Source of the DNA: Rhodospirillales bacterium
GTDB taxonomy: Bacteria; Pseudomonadota; Alphaproteobacteria; Acetobacterales; Acetobacteraceae
Reading direction: 5' to 3'
Length of the DNA: 7,523 nt
Assembly (NCBI GenBank): GCA_028870815.1
Contig: JAGWOU010000072.1
Span: forward strand, 1-7,523
Below the pieces are notes generated by a model, which was not told the origin of the DNA, searched no databases, and saw only the letters and a list, made by a program, of their open reading frames with translations. This document shows positions 1 through 6,033 of the stretch, in pieces (positions within the stretch are counted from its first letter, which is position 1; every line of letters begins with the position of its first letter). The position numbers were made by a program, and so were the translations under genes.

Positions 1-1232
1 ATTATGACACATATGGATATGATGCTGCTGACCGTCTGACGTCGGATGCTGGATATTCCTACACGCCATCTGGTGGGTATACTCCGTTATACACAAACAA
101 CTTTACCTATAACAGTAATGACTTCCTCTTGAGCGGCGGATATCCCTCAAACCTTAACCCTTTTCTGGGAAGTTTTACCGCCACCCCAAAGAGTAACAGT
201 GACGAAATAAGCTCCGTCACCTATACAAATTCTATTGGCCCAACGACATATAATTATACCTATGATGCCGATGGAAATTTGGTGAGTGACGGGGCAAATA
301 CATATCTGTGGGACGCTGAAAACAGGCTAATCGGCATAAACTATGCCTCAGGAGGCGGGACCAAGTTCCGGTATGATGGGCTGAACCGCCGGGTTGCCAT
401 CATCGAGACGGTGAATGGTACGTCGACTGAAACTGACTATCTCTGGTGTGGACAAAAGCTTTGCGCATCGTACACTCCTTCGGGAACGGTCACAGCCCGC
501 TATATGCCGCAGGGTGAAGCGCAGTATTCAGGCAGCACTCAGACCAATCTATATTATCAGTTTGACCATCTCGGCAGTGTTATCGGTGTTACCGATAGTG
601 CTGGGAACCAAAAATGGACGCCACAGCATGGGGGGTATTATTCACCTTGGGGGCTGTCACTATTCCAGGGCAGCGTGACGCCAACATTCCAGTTCGCCGG
701 AATGTTCTATCATGGGCCGTCCGGACTGTATCTTACGCTCAACCGCGTCTATGATCCAAAGACAGCCAGGTGGATTTCAAGAGACCCGGCAGGTGAGTTG
801 TTTGATCCAGTGGGGAATTTGTACACATATGTCGGGGGAGATCCGGTTAACAACATCGATCCGCTGGGGCTTGCTGCACCATGGGCACCATACCCGCCAA
901 GTAACATTCCAGGTGGGCCTTGGTCACCAGCTCCAGGTCAGAGACCTGGGGCGTATTACGGTCCCAAACAACCGAGCGGTGGTAGGCCAATGTGCCAATA
1001 TGTGCCGCCGGGAGATCAGGGAGGTCCTCCTGGATCGAAAGGCTACTGGAAAACTCAGCAGCCTGGCCAGAAGGGGTGGGGGCAGCGGTATAACCAGCAA
1101 GGAGAGCCGATTACGCCAGATGAAGCGCATCCAGGGCCGTCGGGTTCTGCTCCTCCTGAGCCTGCATCACCGACGCCAGAACCTTCAGTACCCGAGGTTC
1201 CTGAAGTGCCGCCGATCATAGAAATTCCATAG
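1..1232 (+). CDS. Rhs-family polymorphic toxin, 3' part (5' end outside window)
   Basis: The frame is open from base 3 with no start codon needed. The TTG at 129 is therefore internal, and about 409 C-terminal residues are visible. Numbering from base 3, YD-type repeats occur at 1-14 (YGYDAADRLTS), about 83-133 (YTYDADGNLVSD, RYDGLNRRVAI), then the Rhs-associated core: YQFDHLGSVIGVTDSAGN near 185-202, YDPKTARWISRDP near 250-262, and PVNNIDPLGL ending at 290. In this family the repeats form a shell around a C-terminal toxin, and the PxxxxDPxGL motif marks the autocleavage site and the start of the variable tip. Residues 291-409 are that tip: proline- and glycine-rich, with a central YWKTQQPGQKGWGQRYNQ segment and a PEPS/PEVPE-rich tail. 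I do not recognise its enzymatic activity. Delivery (type VI secretion or other) cannot be judged here. A putative immunity ORF follows at 1247. Confidence 0.93.
   Translation, partial: YDTYGYDAADRLTSDAGYSYTPSGGYTPLYTNNFTYNSNDFLLSGGYPSNLNPFLGSFTATPKSNSDEISSVTYTNSIGPTTYNYTYDADGNLVSDGANTYLWDAENRLIGINYASGGGTKFRYDGLNRRVAIIETVNGTSTETDYLWCGQKLCASYTPSGTVTARYMPQGEAQYSGSTQTNLYYQFDHLGSVIGVTDSAGNQKWTPQHGGYYSPWGLSLFQGSVTPTFQFAGMFYHGPSGLYLTLNRVYDPKTARWISRDPAGELFDPVGNLYTYVGGDPVNNIDPLGLAAPWAPYPPSNIPGGPWSPAPGQRPGAYYGPKQPSGGRPMCQYVPPGDQGGPPGSKGYWKTQQPGQKGWGQRYNQQGEPITPDEAHPGPSGSAPPEPASPTPEPSVPEVPEVPPIIEIP
873..1229 (+). other. Variable C-terminal toxin tip of the Rhs protein
   Basis: This 119-residue segment follows DPLGL directly and is the part that differs between Rhs homologues. 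It is dominated by Pro, Gly and Gln, has one Cys (MCQYVPPG), and a compact conserved-looking block YWKTQQPGQKGWGQRYNQ followed by GEPITPDEAHPGP. The last 35 residues are low-complexity Pro/Glu/Ser. No obvious nuclease signature such as an HNH or EndoU histidine set is visible. It may be a toxin of an unassigned family or a non-enzymatic tip. The role as effector is inferred from position only. Confidence 0.6.
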
Positions 1233-1246
1233 AATTTTAGAGGTTT

Positions 1247-1666
1247 ATGAAAGTGGGAAGTATGAGTGAACCCGCCGATGAAGATTCTTATGTAAATAAC
1301 TACCACTATTTCCATAAGGTTTTGCTGGTTCTCGCCGAAGACGCGGAGGAACAGTGTAAACTTTTAGGCTATTTCAACGTTGCCTGGGAAATCAAAGATG
1401 ATGCCCTCAGTAATGGCCAGGCTGTTTTGAACACCGTTGATGCTCAGCTATCGGAGCAGCAGAAGGATCGGATCAAACGGCTCCTGGAAAATGTGGCTGA
1501 CATACCGGGTGCGGTTGTGAACGTACCAAATACCAGGGAGGCCCATCTCCGTGCGATGAACGATCCATGCTGGGTTCCGATACGAGCCCAGGCCAAACAG
1601 TTGATCGCTATCTTGAGCGGAGAAACGGATCGGGTTGACGCGGTTCTCAACATAAAGCGGCCGTAA
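1247..1666 (+). CDS. Putative immunity protein for the Rhs C-terminal toxin
   Basis: A 139-residue ORF begins 14 bases after the rhs stop, on the same strand. That is the standard place for the gene protecting the cell from the adjacent Rhs tip. The protein is soluble-looking, without signal peptide or membrane segment, and mildly acidic (by hand about 21 Asp/Glu against 15 Lys/Arg). It appears mainly helical, with a recognisable block near residues 100-125 (AHLRAMNDPCWVPIR). I do not recognise its family. Start choice is uncertain: ATG 1247 has AGAGG only 3 bases upstream, while in-frame ATG 1262 (MSEPADED) has GGGAAG 1 base upstream. Base composition matches the rhs gene, not the G+C-rich genes to the right, so it belongs to the Rhs locus. 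The immunity function is inferred from context. Confidence 0.75.
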   Translation: MKVGSMSEPADEDSYVNNYHYFHKVLLVLAEDAEEQCKLLGYFNVAWEIKDDALSNGQAVLNTVDAQLSEQQKDRIKRLLENVADIPGAVVNVPNTREAHLRAMNDPCWVPIRAQAKQLIAILSGETDRVDAVLNIKRP

Positions 1667-1882
1667 TTGCCTGCCTGCGCTAGCATACCTTGGTCTGTAG
1701 TAGCTGCATAAGATATTACCACACGGGACCTTCGAGATTAGAGCCAGCGTTTGCACCAGCCATTGCGCGGACATATGCGCCAGCTTTTGCGTTGACGATT
1801 GAGCACGGGAATGAGCCGGCAATTGAGTTGATGATTGAGCCTAGGGATGAGGCCGGCGAAGAGGTAGCGTCTCCTGGCGCGT
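1667..1882. other. Non-coding or decayed stretch between Rhs locus and toxin-antitoxin operon
   Basis: These 216 bases separate the immunity ORF from the convergent toxin gene. The only plus-strand frame of note opens at TTG 1690, lacks a ribosome binding site and has unusual composition, so I do not call it a gene. The stretch carries the 36-bp tandem repeat listed separately. The change from moderate-G+C Rhs sequence to G+C-rich sequence takes place here or just to the right, so it probably contains the left boundary of the inserted element. I found no clear factor-independent terminator for either flanking operon. Confidence 0.55.
1741..1863. repeat. Degenerate 36-bp tandem repeat, about 3.4 units
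   Basis: Units begin at 1741, 1777, 1813 and (partial, one inserted base) 1849. Each starts GAGCCRGC or a close variant and, in the second and third units, carries TTGAYGATTGAGC (1792-1804 and 1828-1840). By hand comparison the second and third units agree at 26 of 36 positions. The first and second agree at 21 of 36, with 12 of the first 14 matching. The period equals 12 codons, so an encoded peptide would repeat as APAFALTIE / EPAIELMIE. The repeat could be a remnant of a repetitive coding sequence or a boundary structure. No function can be assigned. Confidence 0.6.
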
Positions 1883-2230
1883 TCATCCGATGACCCTGAC
1901 GATGGCGTTTTTGAGGTCGGCTTGATCGGCGGCGGTGAGCGTGCCGAGCTGGCGGATGATGAGGGCTTGCTCCAGCGTAGCGAATACCGGCTTGACGGCG
2001 GAGGGTTTGAGCAACCCGGCGGTCTGCCAATCACGGAGCCAGACCTCGCCCAGCGCCGGGCTGGGGCGGAATTGGCTGGTGATGGCCATCAGCACGACAT
2101 CCGGCTTGGCCTGGTTGTAGGCCAGGTTGCTGACGATGACGGCGGGCCGCTGTTTTGAAGCAGCCTGGCTGGTGAAGGGGAACGGGACGAGGACGACATC
2201 GCCGAACTCATAGGGCATCGTAGGCGTCAT
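1883..2230 (-). CDS. PemK/MazF-family toxin (type II toxin-antitoxin system)
   Basis: This 115-residue protein has the family hallmarks in order: FGDVVLVPFPFT (residues 9-20), QRPAVIVSN (27-35) with the conserved Arg28, the strand VVLMAITSQ (45-53) with Thr51/Ser52 at the usual second active-site position, and GLLKPSAVKP (72-81). Members are small SH3-barrel-like ribonucleases that cut mRNA when not neutralised by the antitoxin. Length is typical. Start: ATG 2230 has GGAAG directly against it. The in-frame ATG 2218 gives MPYEFGDVVL, the usual family N-terminus, with that GGAAG 12 bases upstream, and may be the real start. The reading frame overlaps the end of the antitoxin gene by 23 bases (11 with the shorter start), implying translational coupling. 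Family assignment is firm; RNA target is unknown. Confidence 0.93.
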   Translation of the reverse strand: MTPTMPYEFGDVVLVPFPFTSQAASKQRPAVIVSNLAYNQAKPDVVLMAITSQFRPSPALGEVWLRDWQTAGLLKPSAVKPVFATLEQALIIRQLGTLTAADQADLKNAIVRVIG

Positions 2231-2405
2231 CTTCCGGGTTGTTCCAGATCGCGGCGAAGGCGGGCGCGCTCACGGCGCTGGCGGCACGGGTGAGCGTGCG
2301 CTGCTGCTCGCGGGCGGCGATGAATTCGACAAAATCCTCGATCTCGGCGATCCGCTCGACGGGCAGCGCCTGAATTTTTTCGAGCAAGGCTTGAGGGTTC
2401 GGCAT
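2208..2405 (-). CDS. Small antitoxin paired with the PemK/MazF-family toxin
   Basis: This 65-residue protein has a helical N-terminal half, LLEKIQALPVERIAEIEDF (residues 7-25), and an acidic C-terminus, WNNPEDDAYDAL (54-65). This pattern is known from small DUF2281/AbrB-like antitoxin partners whose C-terminal tail wraps the toxin. A strong ribosome binding site, AAGGAGG, ends 4 bases before ATG 2405 and overlaps the stop of the upstream XRE gene. The gene ends inside the start of the toxin gene, the usual antitoxin-first order that lets antitoxin accumulate before toxin. The N-terminus is too short to show a clear DNA-binding fold, so operon control may lie with the XRE protein encoded just upstream. 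The antitoxin role is inferred from size, tail and position. Confidence 0.88.
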   Translation of the reverse strand: MPNPQALLEKIQALPVERIAEIEDFVEFIAAREQQRTLTRAASAVSAPAFAAIWNNPEDDAYDAL

Positions 2406-2414
2406 GGAGCCTCC

Positions 2415-2777
2415 TTAGCGGACGAGGGCCTGTATCTGTTTTTTGGTCAGGAAGGCATCGAGCAGGGTTTTGACGACGAGCTTGTCGGCTTCCGGCAATT
2501 GCTCGACCTCCTGGAACTGTTTTAGCAGCTCGCGGTCGGAGAATTTTGCCTTGGCGGCGTCATCCTCGACACCATCAAGGAGATAATCCCCGGTGACGCC
2601 GAGCGCATCGGCCAGACGCTTGAGCGTGTCGCTGCCCGGCCGGGACAGGCCGCGCTCGAACCGGCCGATATGGGTGTAATGCAGCCCGGCCTGCTGCCCC
2701 AGCTCGGTCTGGGACAGGTTCCTTTGCTTGCGCAGGGTGCGCAAGCGCTCCGCGAATCCGGCCAGTTCGTCGGCCAT
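2415..2777 (-). CDS. XRE-family helix-turn-helix transcriptional regulator
   Basis: From the preferred start, MADELAGF, the protein has 120 residues. A Cro/CI-type HTH covers about residues 7-63: AERLRTLRKQRNLSQTEL, then QQAGLHYTHIGRFERGLSRP (recognition-helix region), then LKRLADALGVTGDYLL. The C-terminal half is helical (DRELLKQFQEVEQLPEADK and on) and probably dimerises. The frame extends to ATG 2855 (146 residues), but those extra 26 residues lack HTH homology and that ATG has no ribosome binding site. ATG 2777 has GAGG 8 bases upstream. The stop lies 9 bases before the antitoxin start, so regulator, antitoxin and toxin form one minus-strand operon. It probably represses its own promoter, and perhaps the divergent primase promoter, through the intergenic repeats. 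Family is clear; targets are inferred. Confidence 0.9.
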   Translation of the reverse strand: MADELAGFAERLRTLRKQRNLSQTELGQQAGLHYTHIGRFERGLSRPGSDTLKRLADALGVTGDYLLDGVEDDAAKAKFSDRELLKQFQEVEQLPEADKLVVKTLLDAFLTKKQIQALVR

Positions 2778-2907
2778 ATCCAGCACCTCGGTCACATTGG
2801 TTGCCCTGAATGTAGCCAGTTTGCCGGATGTTTCCGGGGAATGCCACGCCATCATGCTCGATTACCCGCTCAATCTGCTTGACCAAGTACAGCATGGTTG
2901 CTACGCG

Positions 2908-2927
2908 ATCAAGCCAGTCTGCTTGAT
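2908..2927. promoter_or_regulatory. Operator-like inverted repeat ATCAAGC-N6-GCTTGAT
   Basis: Perfect 7-bp arms at 2908-2914 and 2921-2927 are separated by 6 bases, a 20-bp site of the size bound by XRE-family dimers. The half-site recurs as TGCTTGA at 2876-2882, followed by CAAG at 2884-2887, which makes a second imperfect site about 44 bp (roughly four helical turns) away. Binding by the XRE regulator encoded alongside is an inference. Confidence 0.5.
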
Positions 2928-2929
2928 GT

Positions 2930-2941
2930 AAAAATATTTTT
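2930..2941. repeat. A/T-only 12-bp palindrome AAAAATATTTTT
   Basis: This perfect palindrome of A and T lies 14 bases before the primase start, in otherwise G+C-rich sequence, and abuts the primase ribosome binding site (GAGGG, 2945-2949). It could be part of a promoter -10 region, an easily unwound site, or a DNA-bending site. The sequence alone does not decide. Confidence 0.45.
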
Positions 2942-2955
2942 GGTGAGGGTTCGGC

Positions 2956-5900
2956 ATGGCACGTATCCCGGATGCGGAGTTGGAGCGGCTAAAATCCGAG
3001 GTGTCGGTTTTGCGGCTGGTTGAGGCGTCGGGGATGAAGCTGGCGCGGCGGGGCAAGGACTGGGTGGCGTGCTGCCCGTTCCATGCGGAGGACACGGCCT
3101 CGCTGGTGGTCACGCCGGAGAAAAACCTGTTCCATTGCTTCGGCTGCAATGCCGGCGGCGGCCCGCTCGACTGGGTGATGAAGCGCCAGGGCGTCAGTTT
3201 TAGGCACGCGGTCGAACTGCTGCGGGAAGGTTTGCCCCTGGCCGCCGATGCGGGGGAGCCGGCGGCGCCGATCAAGCATTCGACCGTGCGCCGCTTGGCC
3301 CCGCCGGTCAGCCTCGATGCCGACGAGCGGGCGCTGCTGAACCAGGTGGTGGATTATTACCACGAGACCTTGAAGCAGAGCCCGGAGGCTTTGGCCTATT
3401 TGCAGGCGCGCGGCCTGGTGCATGGCGAGTTGGTGGACAGGTTCAAGCTGGGTTACGCCAACCGGACGCTGGGGCTGCGCCTACCGGAGAAGACCCGCAA
3501 GGCCGGCGCGGAGCTGCGCGCCCGGCTGGAGCGGATCGGAATTTACCGCGAGAGCGGGCACGAGCATTTTAACGGCAGCCTAGTGGTGCCGGTCTTCGAT
3601 GAGGGCGGGAATGTCACCGGGCTGTACGGGCGCAAATTGCGCGACGATCTGCGCCCCGGCACGCCGAAACATCTGTACCTGCCCGGCCCGCACAAGGGCG
3701 TGTGGAATCTGGCTGGCATCTCCGCCGGTGGCGGGGAGGTGATTCTCACCGAGGCACTGATCGACGCGATGGCATTCTGGTGCGCCGGGTTCAGGAATGT
3801 GACCGCCTGTTATGGCACCAACGGCTTTACGGAGGATCACTTGGCACTGTTCCGGCGGGCCGGGATCGAGCGGGTGCTGCTGGCCTTCGACCGGGATGCG
3901 GCCGGGGAGCGCGGCGCCGGGGAGCTGAGCGCGCGCCTCCGGAAAGAGGGGTTTGGCACCTACCGGATCGCCTTCCCGAAGGGCATGGATGCGGCGGAGT
4001 ACGCGCTGAAAGTGACCCCGGCGGGCAAATCGCTCGGCATGCTGATCCGCAAGGCGGAATGGCTTGGGGAGGGGCAAGGGCCGGAACGGGAGGCGGATGC
4101 TTCGCTTCCCCGTTCCGGGGAAACTGCACCGCCGGAGCTGGTGGCGCCTCCCGAAGCTGCTAAGGAGAAAAGCCGCTTTGAGGATGGTGGCCTTGAGCCG
4201 CCGCCAGTGCCGTTGCCTGCCGCGGTGCTGCCCCCGGCGCCCAGCCTGGTGCTGGAGGCGGAGGTGATGGGCGAGGAGGTGGTGCTGCGCTTCGAGGCGC
4301 GGCGCTGGCGGGTGCGGGGCCTGAGCAAAAATCTTGCCGCCGGGGTGCTGAAGGTGAATTTGCTGGTGGCGGGCACGGAAACGTTCCATGTCGATACGCT
4401 CGATCTTTATGCGGCGCGCGCCCGCGCGCTGTTCGTGCAGCAGGCGGCGGCCGAGCTGCATGTGCGGGAAGAGGTCCTGAAAACCGAGCTGGGCCGGGTG
4501 CTGCTAAAACTCGAACAGATGCAGGACGAGACCATCCGCGCGGCACTTGAGCCGCAGGTACCGGCCGGGCCGGCGATGGACGAGGCGGCGCGCGATGCGG
4601 CCTTGGCGCTGCTGCGCGCACCGGATCTGCTGGGGCGGATTCTCGCCGATCTTGATGCGTGCGGCATGGTTGGCGAAGCGACCAACAAGCTGACCGCCTA
4701 TCTGGCGGCGACGAGCCGCAAGCTCGACCGCCCGCTGGCCGTGGTGGTGCAGAGTTCGAGTGCGGCGGGCAAATCCTCGCTGATGGATGCGGTGCTGGCG
4801 ATGATGCCGCCGGAGGAGATGGTGCGGTTCTCGGCGATGACCGGGCAGAGCCTGTTCTATATGGGCGAAACCAATTTGAAGCACCGCGTCCTGGCGATTG
4901 CCGAGGAGGAGGGGGCGTCACGTGCCGCCTATGCGCTGAAACTGCTGCAATCGGAGGGGGAGCTGACGATTGCCAGCACGGGCAGCGATGCCAATGGCAA
5001 CCTCGTCACTCAGACCTACCGGGTGGAGGGGCCGACCAGCCTGTTCATGACGACCACGGCGATCGATGTGGACGAGGAGCTGATGAACCGCTGCCTGGTG
5101 TTGAGTGTCGATGAAGGCCGCGAGCAGACGCGAGCGATTCACCAGCGCCAGCGTGAGCGGCGGACCCTGGCGGGGCTGGCGGCCAAGACGCAGCGCGACA
5201 ATGTGCAGGACATGCACCGCAACGCGCAGCGCCTCATCCGCCCGCTGGCCGTGGTGAACCCTTATGCGGACCGGCTGACCTTCCTCGATGATCGGACGCG
5301 CACCCGGCGCGACCATGAGAAATATCTCGGGCTGATCGACGTGGTGGCGCTGCTGCACCAGCATCAGCGCCCGGTCAAAACGCTGAGCATCGGCGAGCGG
5401 CAGATCGAATATGTCGAGGCGACCTTGGCCGACATCGCGGCGGCGAACCGGCTGGCGCATGAGGTGCTGGGGCGGAGCCTGGACGAGCTGCCGCCGCAGA
5501 CCCGCCGGCTGCTGGCGGTGATCCAGGCCATGGTGCGCGGCCAGGCCGAAACACACGGCATCGCGCCGGGCGAGGTGCGGTTCGGCCGCGCTGACATCCG
5601 GCGCCATGCGGGGCTGTCGGACACGCAATGCCGGCTGCATCTCGACCGGCTCACCACGCTGGAATTTTTGCTGATCCATCGCGGCCGGCGCGGGCAGAGC
5701 TTTGAATATGAGCTGCTGTTCGATGGCGACGTGGCGGAAGAGGCGCCGCATCTGCCGGGGCTGATCGACGTGGACATGCTTTGTTCTGAGGCTATGGCGT
5801 CAGCCTCGCGGGGTGAAACACCCCGGAACGCGGGGCCATCGCGGGGTCAACGCGGCCCCATGGCGGGGGATGCGCGGTCTGCCGAAACCGCCGCAAAGCC

Positions 5901-6030
5901 AGACCCGGCAACGGATTCCGGAGATTCCCCGGAAGTGCCGCCAGAATCGCACCCCCTACGGGTCAACGGCCATGCCGGATCATATCGGCAGGGCCATGTC
6001 ATACCTTCTCCCTTAGCCGCCTCGGCTTAG
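2956..6030 (+). CDS. CHC2 zinc-finger/Toprim primase fused to a P-loop ATPase (putative primase-helicase)
   Basis: This 1024-residue protein starts at ATG 2956 with GAGGG 6 bases upstream. Residues 1-95 form a CHC2 zinc finger with Cys40, His43, Cys61 and Cys64 (CPFH...CFGC), as in DnaG-type primases. A linker region similar to the DnaG catalytic N-domain precedes a Toprim fold (about 262-345) with Glu266 (LTEALIDAMAF) and the Asp312/Asp314 pair (AFDRDAAGERG), the metal-binding residues of RNA primer synthesis. A proline-rich hinge (about 380-430) leads to a P-loop ATPase at about 590-720: Walker A SSSAAGKSS (600-608) with Ser in place of the usual first Gly, Walker B VLAIAEEE (645-652), and a conserved-looking TTTAIDVDEELMNRC block. 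Residues about 870-925 look like a winged helix. The tail after about 945 is disordered and coincides with an 11-bp DNA repeat. Its role is probably element replication. Toprim and zinc-finger calls are firm; helicase activity is inferred. Confidence 0.92.
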   Translation: MARIPDAELERLKSEVSVLRLVEASGMKLARRGKDWVACCPFHAEDTASLVVTPEKNLFHCFGCNAGGGPLDWVMKRQGVSFRHAVELLREGLPLAADAGEPAAPIKHSTVRRLAPPVSLDADERALLNQVVDYYHETLKQSPEALAYLQARGLVHGELVDRFKLGYANRTLGLRLPEKTRKAGAELRARLERIGIYRESGHEHFNGSLVVPVFDEGGNVTGLYGRKLRDDLRPGTPKHLYLPGPHKGVWNLAGISAGGGEVILTEALIDAMAFWCAGFRNVTACYGTNGFTEDHLALFRRAGIERVLLAFDRDAAGERGAGELSARLRKEGFGTYRIAFPKGMDAAEYALKVTPAGKSLGMLIRKAEWLGEGQGPEREADASLPRSGETAPPELVAPPEAAKEKSRFEDGGLEPPPVPLPAAVLPPAPSLVLEAEVMGEEVVLRFEARRWRVRGLSKNLAAGVLKVNLLVAGTETFHVDTLDLYAARARALFVQQAAAELHVREEVLKTELGRVLLKLEQMQDETIRAALEPQVPAGPAMDEAARDAALALLRAPDLLGRILADLDACGMVGEATNKLTAYLAATSRKLDRPLAVVVQSSSAAGKSSLMDAVLAMMPPEEMVRFSAMTGQSLFYMGETNLKHRVLAIAEEEGASRAAYALKLLQSEGELTIASTGSDANGNLVTQTYRVEGPTSLFMTTTAIDVDEELMNRCLVLSVDEGREQTRAIHQRQRERRTLAGLAAKTQRDNVQDMHRNAQRLIRPLAVVNPYADRLTFLDDRTRTRRDHEKYLGLIDVVALLHQHQRPVKTLSIGERQIEYVEATLADIAAANRLAHEVLGRSLDELPPQTRRLLAVIQAMVRGQAETHGIAPGEVRFGRADIRRHAGLSDTQCRLHLDRLTTLEFLLIHRGRRGQSFEYELLFDGDVAEEAPHLPGLIDVDMLCSEAMASASRGETPRNAGPSRGQRGPMAGDARSAETAAKPDPATDSGDSPEVPPESHPLRVNGHAGSYRQGHVIPSPLAASA
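5807..5883. repeat. Iteron-like array with 11-bp period inside the primase gene 3' end
   Basis: Read in 11-base steps from 5807, the units begin CGCGGGG (5807), ACACCCC (5818, inverted relative to its neighbour), CGCGGGG (5829), CGCGGGG (5840), CGCGGCC (5851), GGCGGGG (5862) and CGCGGTC (5873), with a loose consensus CGCGGGGYCAW. Eleven is not a multiple of three, so the repetition is at DNA level and not a protein repeat. The first two units form a perfect hairpin with 7-bp arms (5809-5815 and 5819-5825, loop AAA). GGGGCC at 5832 and GGCCCC at 5854 can also pair. It may be an initiator-binding array, a structured RNA element, or simple slippage. Confidence 0.6.
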
Positions 6031-6033
6031 ACC

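Larger units (their letters stand above)
2778..2955. promoter_or_regulatory. Divergent control region between XRE operon and primase gene
   Basis: The 178-bp gap separates two divergent transcription units and is visibly more A+T-rich than its flanks, especially near 2928-2941. It holds a 9-bp direct repeat, TCTGCTTGA (2874-2882 and 2918-2926), a 7-bp inverted repeat around 2908-2927, and a 12-bp A/T palindrome just upstream of the primase gene. Promoter elements are only weak matches: on the minus strand TTGATC near 2910 with TACTTG 17 bases downstream, on the plus strand TTGACC at 2880 with a poor -10. I therefore give the region as a regulatory interval and name no exact promoters. Confidence 0.6.

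Noticed and set aside
129..131. TTG at 129 as start of the rhs gene
   Set aside because: The same frame is open to base 3 and encodes typical YD-repeat sequence upstream, so the gene enters from outside the window.
1690..1893. Plus-strand 67-codon frame starting at TTG
   Set aside because: There is no ribosome binding site, the start codon is weak, and it is made mostly of the degenerate 36-bp repeat. I recorded it as a repeat instead of a gene.
1716..2030. Minus-strand 104-codon frame overlapping the toxin gene
   Set aside because: It runs out of frame through the PemK/MazF-family coding sequence, which is clearly the real gene. Its only distinctive part is the repeat region.
3580..4461. 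Minus-strand open frame of 293 codons, and similar ones at 4160-4921 and 4918-5751
   Set aside because: They are antisense shadows of the primase-ATPase, with Arg/Pro/His-rich composition typical of reversed G+C-rich coding sequence.
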